Positions 35,591-44,579 of a stretch of 64,000 bases of DNA are shown in pieces. Position 1 is the stretch's first letter. Every line of letters begins with the position of its first letter. The stretch is from contig OY482861.1 of the NCBI GenBank assembly GCA_960531495.1, forward strand, positions 4,887,001 through 4,951,000, read 5' to 3'. Below the pieces are notes generated by a model. It did no database searches and was not told the origin of the DNA. It was given only the letters and a program-made list of their open reading frames with translations. Origin of the DNA: Zeus faber (Eukaryota > Chordata > Actinopteri > Zeiformes > Zeidae). The position numbers and the translations under genes are program-made.

Positions 35591-35963
35591 AGTTGGTAAA
35601 CATGTTCGGTAACCTTACAAGATTATGCATTTGGGTATATCCGAATGGTATGAATTTGTATACTGTATATAGTTAGCTGTAGTAACTTGCATAAGATGTG
35701 ATTAGCCTCGTTACAAGACGGCTACGGTGTGAATAACTGATGGAGCCATTTAGCTGCAGTAACTCAGACGCCACAAAGACTCCCTGTTACACTATTGTGG
35801 CACTCAAAATATTTTCCCAAGGCTGGTAGGTCCGCAGATACAGTTGCTGAAGCAAAGGATCATGGCTGGTAGGCACACTTTGGATCAGTGGAGATCTGGT
35901 TTAGAGTGTTGGTAGTGTTTTTCAACCACACTCGTGTGTTATGAGAGCTTTAAAAATAATAAT

Positions 35964-36160
35964 AAATGTTTGTGGCGGACAAAGGGGCGTGGTGAAGCAC
36001 CAGCTGTGGACGACAGCACTGTTCCCTTTTCCCACGGCCACCAAGCTGCCTTGAATCGGCCCAATCAGCGCCCGCAATCAGCGCCAGCTGCCCAGGAGTG
36101 GAACACCATTCCTCCTGTGCCCGAGAGGACTATTATTTAATTATTATTTAAAAAATCCTC
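35964..36160 (+). repeat. LTR-like repeat, copy 2
   Basis: Begins GTGGCGGACAAAGGGGCGTG and matches 60670-60890 and the reverse of 33000-33240. It runs into the microsatellite and Tc1 pair; a trace of its continuation (TTGTGGCC) reappears at 38117, so the Tc1 elements may have landed within it. Confidence 0.65.
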
Positions 36161-36164
36161 CGAT

Positions 36165-36168
<4 letters not shown>

Positions 36169-36237
<69 letters not shown>

Positions 36238-36268
36238 ACACACACAGACACACACACACACACACACA
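36169..36268. repeat. (TG)n(CA)n microsatellite
   Basis: A (TG) run of about 66 bp followed directly by a (CA) run of about 34 bp: self-complementary and able to form a hairpin. Confidence 0.95.
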
Positions 36269-36805
36269 CTAACAAAAGTTAGGGATATTCGGCTTTCTGG
36301 TGAAATTTCAGGATGAACCTAAAATGAACTATAATCTTTACAGGTGAACTTAATTTGACCTTCTCTAAACTTTTGAATGCACATGTCCAACTGTTCAATG
36401 TTTCAGTACTTTTTGCACAACTTGCTGTTCTCTCACAAGGAGCTGAATGGCAAAATTCACAACAGGTGTTTGATCCATGAATCGACCAATAAATTTCCTG
36501 GTTCAATTAGAAATGGGATTTCAATAGTCTTCTTCATCATGCTGTTCACATTTTAAAATTATGAGACCAAGACGACACCTAACAATTGATCAACAGTACC
36601 TCGCCATTGCAAGGCTTCAAACAGGATGTTCTCAGAGGGAAGTGGCCACTGAGCTTAAAGTGTCAGAGTGTCATCAGCAGGTTGCAACAGAGATACAGAG
36701 ACACTGGAAGAGTCACAGCAAGGCATAGAAGTCGACGTCCTTTGGCCACATCGCACACTGATGACGGCTTCATTGTGAACAGAACACCTAACTTTTTGTG
36801 AGTAG
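36269..36805 (+). mobile_element. Tc1-like element, copy 1 (internally deleted)
   Basis: The left end AACAAAAGTTAGGGATATTC and right end CCTAACTTTTTGTGAGTAG are inverted repeats. It carries the N-terminal transposase region (PRRHLTIDQQYLAIARLQTG) up to a break at 36780, where the sequence jumps to the right terminal repeat. About 540 bp, non-autonomous. Confidence 0.88.
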
Positions 36806-36807
36806 TA

Positions 36808-38064
36808 CACTACTCACAAAAAGTTAGGGATATTTGGCTTTCGGGTGAAATTTATGGAAAATGTAAAAAATTCACGCTACAGTGATCTATCATGAAAGTA
36901 GGGCATTTAAGTAGAAGCATGCAATAGTGATTTCCTCATCTCAAACAATTTATTGAAACAAAAGCCAACAACAGTGGTGGGTATACCACAACAAAAAATG
37001 TCATTGCCTCAATAACTTATGTGCCCTTGAGCATCAATTACAGCTTGACAACGACGTCTCATGCTGTTCACAAGTCGACTTATTGTCTGCTGAGGCCTGG
37101 CACCCCACTCTTCTTGATTTAGTGGCCCTCAGGTCATTGAGGTTCTGGGGTACAGAGTTATGAGCCTGGGCTTGGGAGCTTGGGAGTATGGGAGTATGGG
37201 TCTTGTCACTGTACCATTCACAAAGTGTAGGGCAGTTCTGTATTGACTAGACACACCTGCCCCATGTAACACCACCACCACCAACGGCTCATCTGGTGAC
37301 AACAGTAGCTGATGCATAGCGCTCTCCTTGAAATCTCAAACATCGTTGGCGGCCATCATTTCTGCTCAACGTGAATCGGCTTTCATCAGAGAACAGCACT
37401 GAGGCCACTGGTCCCTCGTCCAGCCTAAATGCTCCCTGGCCCGTGCAAGACGATGATACCTGTGCCTGGTGGGTTGTCAGGTACCCTTGCACGTCGTGTG
37501 GCACACAGACAACGCTGATGTAAGTGGTTTTGAATGGTCTGAGATGACACTTGGGTGCCTCTCCCCTCCCTTAAATGTGCCTGGAGTTGAGTGGCATTCA
37601 TCATCCGGTTCCACAGGGCACTGTTCACAATGAAGCGGTCATCAGTGTGGGATGTGGCCAAAGGACGTCCTCTTCTATGCCTTTCTGTGACTCTTCCAGT
37701 CTCTCTGTATCTCTGTTGCAACCTGCTGAGGTACTGTTGATCAATTGTTAGGTGTCGTCTTGGTCTCATGATGTCAAAATGTGAACAGCATGATGAAGAG
37801 GACTGTTTAAATACCAATTCTAATTGAACCAGGAAATGTATTGGTCGATTCATGGATCAAACACCTGTTGTGAATTTTGCCGTTCAGCTCCTTGTTAGAG
37901 AACAGCAAGTTGTGCAAAAAGTACTGAAACATTGAACAGTTGGACATGTGCATTCAAAAGTTTAGAGAAGGTCAAATAAAGTTCATCTGTAAAGGTTATA
38001 GTGCATTTTAGGTCCATCCTGAAATTTCACCCGAAAGCCGAATATCCCTAACTTTTTGTGAGTA

Positions 38065-38067
<3 letters not shown>
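36808..38067 (-). mobile_element. Tc1-like element, copy 2 (inverted neighbour)
   Basis: The terminal repeats CACTACTCACAAAAAGTTAG (36808) and its inverse ending at 38067 enclose 1.26 kb with transposase on the minus strand. TA at 36806-36807 separates it from copy 1. It lies head-on to copy 1, so both share long inverted homology. Confidence 0.88.
37129..37853 (-). pseudogene. Tc1-like transposase remnant
   Basis: On the minus strand the N-terminal helix-turn-helix (MRPRRHLTIDQQYLSRLQQR, then TGRVTERHRRGRPLATS) leads through QLQAHLREG..TQVSSQTIQ to a frameshift near 37470. Then comes VLFSDESRFTLSRNDGRQR with the first catalytic Asp. The second Asp and Glu region is largely missing; 37317-37129 gives only a few later residues. 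Compared with copy 1, about 73 bp are absent after HLTIDQQYL, removing part of the first DNA-binding helix. Confidence 0.85.

Positions 38068-38068
<1 letters not shown>

Positions 38069-38115
<47 letters not shown>
38069..38115. repeat. (AT)n microsatellite
   Basis: AT dinucleotide run directly beside the right terminal repeat of Tc1 copy 2; Tc1 elements insert at TA. Confidence 0.95.
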
Positions 38116-38118
<3 letters not shown>

Positions 38119-39227
38119 TGTGGCCTGCGTGCCAGACATGAAATGGGCAATAACACTCTCGCCATGTCGGCGCACCATGGCCAGAAAGACAAGTGCCACA
38201 AGTGGCGCCTGAGCAGAGACCCGGGAGGGGCAGGGTGCTGAGTAAAAGAGGCCGCAGGGAAATGCTCTTCCAGGTGGCCTACCATAACCCTGATGTCCGG
38301 TCACCTCGGTCACAAGAAAACACGACAGCCGATAATGGCCCTCTTCTATTGGCTGCACATTTGGACAGTTGTACCTGAATGCTGTCCTGCGTGTCCTGAG
38401 TGCCAGTTAGTCAACCCTCCGGCTACGCCAAGAGCGCCGTTGAGACCCCTTCCCCTAGTCGAGGTCCTGTTCAAACGACTCGGTATGGACCTCATCGGGC
38501 TGTTAGACTGCAGTGCCCGCGGGTATCATCTTGTCTTAGTCCTAGTGGATTATGCAACCCAGTACACAGAAGCAATGCCCCTGCGCAGTATTACGAGTGT
38601 GGCGCGGGCGCTGTTTCAGATCATCCCCCGAGTCGGGATTCGGAAAGAAATCGTGACTGACCAGGGCACTACCTTTATGTCACGTACACTTCTGGAATTT
38701 TACGAGTTACTGGCCGTTCGTTCAATTCAGACTTGCGTTTACCATCCCCAGACTGGTGGAGTGGTTTAATAAAACGCTGACAAACATGATTCGAAATTGT
38801 TCATGACAATAGTCGTAATTGGGACAAGTGATGGGACCCCCTGTTGTTTGCGGTGCGGGAGGTTCCCCAGGCCTTCACAGGATTTTCTCCCTTTTAACTC
38901 CTCTTTGGCAGGAGACCCCAGGGGGTGCTAGACCTAATTAAAGAAAACTGGGAGGAAGGTTCTAGCACCAGTAAGAATGAAATACAGTATGTTATGGACC
39001 TGAGAGAAAAGTTAAATGCGCTGATTCGACCTTTATCATGGGAGAATTTGCTCCGGGCTCAGCAACATCAGCACCTCTTATACCACCGGGGGGCTCGACT
39101 GAGACAATTTGCACCGGGAGACAAGGTGTGAGTGTTGCTCCCTACATCCAGCTCTAAATTGCTCGCGAAGTGGCAAGGGCCTTTTGTGGTCACATGGCGG
39201 GTGGCGAGGTTGATTATGTGGACAGCT
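38116..39227 (+). mobile_element. Ty3/Gypsy integrase fragment
   Basis: The frame 38293-38769 holds the integrase zinc-binding and core segments: GHLGHKKT (His), CCPACPECQ (Cys pair), LGMDLIGLL (first Asp), VDYATQYTEA, VTDQGTTFMS (second Asp) and HPQTGGVV, then a stop. 38880-39226 continues out of frame with FSPF.LLFGRRP-like, VLDLIKENWEEG, RLRQFAPGDKV and KLLAKWQGPFVVT. This is a different lineage from the Sushi-type element at 43-48 kb. No gag, RT or clear LTR pair, so a remnant. Confidence 0.85.
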
Positions 39228-41245
39228 CAAGATTCAAGATTTTTATTCGTCACTTACATATACATACTTTCATACATATATGCAGTGAAATGTAATGCAA
39301 CGCACCCGGTGATAACACACAATACGTCCTAGGAAAAATTTATTTCTAATAGCCCAACTAACTGACTCCTAAAACGTAATACAGTAAGTCAAATACTTAT
39401 ATAATAAAATAAAAATATATAGAATAAAATAAAATACAATAAAAATAAAATGGAATAGATAGAGGGAATATGCTTATGTTTATGGAATAGTCAAATATGT
39501 ATATACATATATGTGCATTAAAGTGGCATGTGAATAAAACGAGGTAGTGTTTGGAATAATACAGCACAGTATACAACAGTACGGCGCAGCAATACGGCAT
39601 CACGAACAACCCTGAACAGTGACCCAGTATGCAGTACAGTATGCTACATACAGTACAGAAGGTAGTGGAGCCTATGTGTATGGCTCAGTGAGGACCCCTG
39701 GTGAGGTCAGCATTGACAGTTCTAATGGCTTGCGGGAAAATACTCAGTCTCAGTCTCTCTGTTCTCGCTGTGTGACTGCGGAGGCGCTTGCCTGACCGCA
39801 GCAGCTGGAACAGTCTGTTGTTGGGGTGATGAGGATCCTTCATGATCCTGCGGGCTCTGCTACTACACCTCCTGGTGTACAACTACTGCAAGTGTTGTAC
39901 ACCAGGGGGGGAGGGTAGGGAGGGTAGAGGGTAGTTCCAGTGGTACGTTCAGCTGAACGCACCACCCTCTGCAGGGCCCGCCTGTCCTGAGCAGTACAGC
40001 TCCCAAACCAGGCAGTGGTGTTGCCTGTCAGGATGCTCTCCACTGCTCCAGAGTAGAAGGACTTGAGGATCCTCACCGAGACCCGGAATTTCCTCAGCTG
40101 CCTGAGGTGGTAAAGACGCTGCCTCGCCTTTCTCACCAGAGTGTCTGTGTGTACAGTCCATGTTAAGTCCTCTGTGATGTGGACTCCCAGGTATTTGAAG
40201 CTGCTCACCCTGTCGACAGAAGTCCCATTAATCACCAAGGGCGCGTGCGTCCTCGATTGTGGTCCTCGCCTAAAGTCCACAATCAGCTCCTTCGTTTTGC
40301 TGACGTTCAGGTGGAGGCGGTTGTCCTGCCACCTCCTCACGGTAGGCCTTCTCGTCGCAGTCGGTGATCAGGCCCACGACCACGGTGTCGTCAGCAAACT
40401 TTATGATGGTGTTGGAGCTGGACCTGGCCACACAGTCGTGTGTGTACAGGAAGTACAGTAGGGGGCTGAGGACGCAGCCTTGGGGGGATCCTGTATTCAG
40501 GGTGAGGGAGCTGGACATGTGCTTCCCCACCTTGACCACCTGGGGGCGGGCTGTGAGGATGTCCAGGATCCAGGCGCACAGCGGAGTATTCAGTCCAAGC
40601 TCCTTCAGCTTGACAGCCAGTCTGGTGGGGACTATGGTGTTGAAAGCTGAACTATAATCGATGAACAGCATTCTCACATAGGCCCCCTTCTGGCCATCCA
40701 GGTGCGTGAGCGTGGTGTGCAGTACCTGGGAGACCGCGTCATCCGTGGATCTGTTTTGCTGGTACGCGAACTGCAAGGGGTCCAAGGTGCGGGGGAGGGA
40801 GGCGCAGATGTAATCCTTAATCAGCCTCTCGAAACACTTCATGACCACCGAGGTAAGGGCCACCGGACGGTAGCAGGACGGGACCACTGATTCAGCCAGG
40901 GAGATGTTGAATATTGTAGTGAACACCGGAGCTAGCTGGTCTTCAGTACTCGCCCAGATATGCCATCTGGGCCCGCAGCTTTCCCGGTGTTCACCCGCAT
41001 CAAAGCCCTCCTGACCTCGTGCACGGACACTGAGAGTGCGCGCTCATCCCCAGCGGTGTAACTCCAATTAGCTGGCGAGCTAGCGGTGTTGTTGCCAGAC
41101 TCGTACCGCGCATAAAAGGAGTTCAGTTGGTTGGCTAGGGAGGCGTCCACACTCGTGGCTGGGGAGGAGCAGCTGTTGTAATTCGTAATAGTCCGCCACA
41201 AGCGTCTGGTGTCCCCCCGCTCCATCTGTACCTCCACAGTCATTT
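39228..41245 (-). mobile_element. Rex1/CR1-like LINE, copy d
   Basis: The best-preserved LINE of this family in the window. It ends in AAGATTCAAGATTTTTATTC (3' end on the minus strand). Its 5'-truncated end begins in coding sequence (MERGDTRRLWRTITNYN). Left flank is Gypsy sequence and right flank is an odf2 exon. Confidence 0.9.
39685..41243 (-). pseudogene. LINE copy d: reverse transcriptase
   Basis: On the minus strand: linker (41243-40932, ending [16 protein letters not shown]), RT (40926-40270) with the [18 protein letters not shown] start, [13 protein letters not shown] (motif A), [19 protein letters not shown] (motif B) and [12 protein letters not shown] (motif C, catalytic Asp pair intact). 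The C-terminal part is 40340-39840 ([14 protein letters not shown], then VRKARQRLYHLRQLRKF and RALQRVVRSAERTTG). The tail is LFQLLRSGKRLRSH. Single frameshifts near 40925, 40330 and 39880 break an otherwise readable polyprotein; the endonuclease is absent through 5' truncation. Confidence 0.9.
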
Positions 41246-41302
41246 ACTCATCTGGGCAGGACTACCTCGGAAATCAAAAAACTTTGATGCGGCAAAGACG
41301 AG
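41246..41302 (+). pseudogene. odf2: odf2 penultimate exon, truncated
   Basis: Reads THLGRTTSEIKKL, then TGA (41285-41287), then CGKDE, against human TQLSRTKTELSQL, then R, then RSRDD. It is followed by a GT donor at 41303. The stop stands at an Arg position, consistent with CGA to TGA. The first two thirds of the exon are missing because a minus-strand LINE (39228-41245) ends exactly where the homology begins. Confidence 0.75.
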
Positions 41303-41391
41303 GTGATACCAACCCCAGTCATTTGAGTGAAAGGAATGTGTATGAAAGTCCCACATTTCAGTATGATTATATGTGCATATGTGATTACCAG

Positions 41392-41553
41392 GTGGAACGC
41401 CTATACCGGTGCCTACTTCAAGTAGCCAAGGATCGCCTGGAGCAGTACAATGGTACTAACAGAACCTTGCAGAACTACGTCCAGTTTCTTAAAACGTCTT
41501 ACACATTTGGAGACTTGGCTCACTGCACAAGCTCACTACAGGACCCTGTCTAG
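41392..41553 (+). pseudogene. odf2: odf2 last exon
   Basis: Follows an 89-bp GT-AG intron (41303-41391, ending ATTACCAG). Open to TAG with VERLYRCLLQVAKDRLEQ, then TNRTLQNYVQFLKTSYTFGD and a divergent tail ending DPV. Human ODF2 has ADRRYQSRLQDLKDRLEQ then TNRSMQNYVQFLKSSY. It is the strongest evidence for gene identity. The Ser/Pro-rich human C-terminus is replaced by a shorter end. Confidence 0.9.
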
Positions 41554-42149
41554 CATTTTTTGGAGCATTCCCGCTACAGCTTCCACAAATTGGTGTCGAC
41601 TAGGAGCTCAATGACAATGACACCCAATGGAAAAATGAGACACCCTTTGTCCCCTGTTACTCACTTGTTCAACTCATATTTCAATATAATGCATTGTGGT
41701 TTCTAGTATATTTTTTCTAGTCATAACTGTCATAGTTCTATGTCAGAACTATGATATAGACACATTGTGTTTCACTTTTCTACATCAAACAAAGTGATTC
41801 CCATTCCATTATAATTTTAGCCTGTGTTGGAGCACAAATATAAACTGTTTTTACAACTTCAAAATCTAAAATGCAATCTTGTATTTCTTCTTACAATGGC
41901 CTAGTTCAAATGGTTTTCACTGTACTTTGCTCTGGATTCACCACATAATAACTTGCACGGTTTTATGTACAGTATAAGCCTCACAATTTGCTCAGACATT
42001 CAGATCTGATCATTTGAATCCAGACTTGCCAGGGTTTTAAGTTTGAAACGTGTTTGTCTTGTGACTCAGAAGTATATTTTAATAAGTCATAAGAGTAAGA
42101 AGAACGAAAGGTTCTTTAACCAATTTGAAGACTTGACACCTTTTGCTCA
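41554..42149 (+). other. Probable odf2 3' UTR, first part
   Basis: 600 bp after the odf2 stop, AT-rich, no other feature. It is interrupted by the ERV at 42150 and appears to resume at 55502. Confidence 0.5.
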
Positions 42150-42524
42150 TGTAGTTTCTTGATGAATTTGATGTGTTGATGAAGAAGGAGAGACCGCTGA
42201 CGCTGACTTGAGTAAAATAATAGATTTATTACAAAAGAACAGCATCAGACTGGACTTGCCATGGACGCCCAGGAGAGAACCGAGCCGGATGGATTCTCTG
42301 TCGATTGAAACTCAGGCAGGTGCTTTTATGCTCAGCCAGAGACAACGTTGACCCTCTGATTCCCCTACATAGGTCACCGTTCACATTTTCACCTCCCTTA
42401 TCACCGGGACCCCTGACAATGGGCTCTGTCTTTCTCTCTTGAGACCGCTGGCACCGTCTGTTAATAATTATTATTTTATACAATGGGCACGGTCTTGGGA
42501 CTCTACTCATTCCAAGACACCTCA
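42150..42524 (-). repeat. ERV-A copy 2, 3' LTR
   Basis: 375 bp; element-strand start TGAGGTGTCTTGGAATGAG, end AAACTACA. A TATA-like CATAAAAG and an AATAAA signal (plus-strand TTTATT near 42229) are visible. It is preceded on the element strand by the purine run GAAGGGGGGAAATA. Confidence 0.93.
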
Positions 42525-43223
42525 TATTTCCCCCCTTCGAGACTACACAAAGTCTTGACAGAGAGAAGAGTCATTGAACTTACGATGTTAATTAGCTTCA
42601 TAGAAATCACCTACTAACAAACAGACTGATTATAACTTACCCTTCTGAACATGCTTAGTCGTAGCAATACAATAAATCTGTGGCGTGTGAGAGCGAAAAA
42701 CCCATCTGGCAGCTCCCTTTCTTTGTTCTTTCAACAAACAATCAAGACAGGAAAATTCTCTCACGGTTCCTCTGCCCAGGCAACCACCTATTGCACTCCA
42801 AATCAATTAACCACAAAGAAGAAGGGTTTAGAAAACTGTACAGGATGTTACATGTAAATGCATACATTCAGAACCTCAGAAATAAATCAAAAATGTTGTC
42901 CAAAGTCAGGCTGGTCGACCCATTGGACCTTCCAATGAACCTTTCCCTGAACATCATCAATGTCCCTCAAAACCTCGCAAAAGAATAAAACACCTGAGGT
43001 CCCAATATATCCATTTCACCCTGTTACAGAAAACTTCAAAGATAACAATACTAAATCAAAGTAATATGTCTTGCTAAAAATATCTACTGTAGAGTACAGA
43101 CTTTTCATCAATAACACAGATTACATTGTTATAAACAAACTCCAATATTATAAAAACCTGCATAACACATATGTATGTATTGAACTGTTGCTTTTTAACA
43201 CCATCAATCTTTAATGCTATTTC
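42525..43223 (-). other. ERV-A copy 2, env-less 3' region, distal part
   Basis: Matches copy 1 (about 1320-2020) in reverse complement. No env. It is cut at 43223 by the Gypsy insertion and continues at 48357. Confidence 0.85.
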
Positions 43224-43574
43224 TGTCAGGGTTCGCCCGGGTCCTACCAGCATCAGCCACTAGATGCCGCCAGTACTGCCTTTTCAAGGTTGCTCTGCTT
43301 CACCTATTTCTGTTCCTGATTACCCTGCCTCATTAGATGATATGTTTCACCTGTGTCTCGTTTGGTCGTCCCTATTTAGACCCTGTCGTTTGTGTCCTCG
43401 GGCGCTCAGTCTTGAGTTTGTCTAACCTCATGACAACGCTCTTGTCCCAAGCTCCCGAGACTTCTTATTTGTTTTTGCCCAGTTTTTGTACTTGTTTTGA
43501 GTAAACCTCTATTTTTGCCACCTCGCCTCTGCCCTGTTCTCTGCACCTGGGTTCACTCAGCACACCTCCTAACA
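43224..43574 (+). repeat. Gypsy 5' LTR
   Basis: Starts TGTCAGGGTTCGCCC, ends CACCTCCTAACA; identical by eye to 48001-48351. A TATTTAG TATA-like box is at about 43372. Confidence 0.95.
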
Positions 43575-43592
43575 GCAAGACTGAGCCACAAC

Positions 43593-44579
43593 ATGGACCC
43601 AGCAGAGAGCCAGCCTCCAGAGGTGGAAAGCCTGCGGGTGGCCTTGACGCACCAGGGGGCTGCGATTGGCCGACACGAGCGGGTTCTCCAACAGGTCCTG
43701 GAAAACCTGCAGTCGCTCGCCCAGGCCGTCCAACAGAGCCAGGCACCGGCTCCACCTATGGGCCCTGCGCCAGCGCTGCCTCCCATGGACCCGCGTCCTC
43801 CAGAGCACCGCGAACCACGACTGCCGGCGCCAGAGAGGTACGACGGTAACCCAGGGGGCTGTCGTGGCTTTCTGACACAATGCTCCCTGGCTTTCGAGCT
43901 CCAGCCGTCACAGTTCCCCACCCAGCGCTCACAGGTGGCATACGTGGTCACGCTACTCACCGGCAAAGCACTCTCCTGGGCCACAGCCATCTGGAATCGG
44001 CAAACCCCGGCCTGCTCCAGCTACCAGGCTTTTGCCGGGGAGATGCGCCGAGTGTTCGACCACTCAGTCAGTGGGAGGGAGGCGTCGACACGGCTACTCC
44101 GGCTCCGCCAGGGGGGACAGAGCGTGGCGGACTACGCCATCGCATTCCGCACCCTCGCCGTGGCGTCTGGATGGAACAGCGAGGCACTCATCGCGGCCTT
44201 CCAGGGGGGCCTCAATGAGGGGGTCAAGGACGAGCTGGCATCCCGGGAGGCGCAGGAGGACCTGGACACGCTCATCGATGCAGCGATTCGGGTGGACAAC
44301 TGCCTCCGGGAGAGACAAAGGGAACGCGATTTCCCCGCTTCACCAACACCAGCGCGCAGAGCGGCTCTGGGGACGAGGCCTCCCGAGCATCTCATGGCTA
44401 TCCCGAGCTCGCCTCCAGCATCAAGGGAGGAGCCGATGCAAGTAGGCAGCACACGGCTCTCTCGGTCCGAACGTGACCGGCGGATGAGAGAGCGCTGCTG
44501 CCTGTACTGTGGGATCCCGGGGCATTTCCGTTCTTCCTGCCCTGAGCTCTCGGGAAAAACCAACTCTCGTCCAGGGTAG
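43593..44579 (+). CDS. Gypsy Gag
   Basis: 328 residues from the first ATG after the LTR to TAG. The N-terminal region is a coiled-coil-like segment ([20 protein letters not shown], then [20 protein letters not shown]), followed by a Pro-rich linker. The capsid-like retrotransposon Gag core runs over residues 85-260 ([60 protein letters not shown]). Near the C-terminus is one CCHC zinc knuckle ([14 protein letters not shown]). It assembles the particle that packages the RNA. Shortly before the stop, at 44552-44558, lies the slippery heptamer for frameshifting into pol. No disabling change seen. Relatives include the domesticated mammalian PEG10 and RTL proteins. Confidence 0.93.
   Translation: MDPAESQPPEVESLRVALTHQGAAIGRHERVLQQVLENLQSLAQAVQQSQAPAPPMGPAPALPPMDPRPPEHREPRLPAPERYDGNPGGCRGFLTQCSLAFELQPSQFPTQRSQVAYVVTLLTGKALSWATAIWNRQTPACSSYQAFAGEMRRVFDHSVSGREASTRLLRLRQGGQSVADYAIAFRTLAVASGWNSEALIAAFQGGLNEGVKDELASREAQEDLDTLIDAAIRVDNCLRERQRERDFPASPTPARRAALGTRPPEHLMAIPSSPPASREEPMQVGSTRLSRSERDRRMRERCCLYCGIPGHFRSSCPELSGKTNSRPG
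44552..44558 (+). promoter_or_regulatory. -1 frameshift slippery site GGGAAAA
   Basis: In the gag frame the bases group as G GGA AAA, a canonical X XXY YYZ heptamer. A slip of one base back leads into the pol frame, which is open from here through the gag stop (44577-44579) to 45322. PEG10, descended from this lineage, uses GGGAAAC at the same place. Confidence 0.85.

Noticed and set aside
36169..36268. Regulatory Z-DNA element
   Set aside because: The (TG)n(CA)n run can form Z-DNA or a hairpin, but nothing in the context supports a regulatory role.
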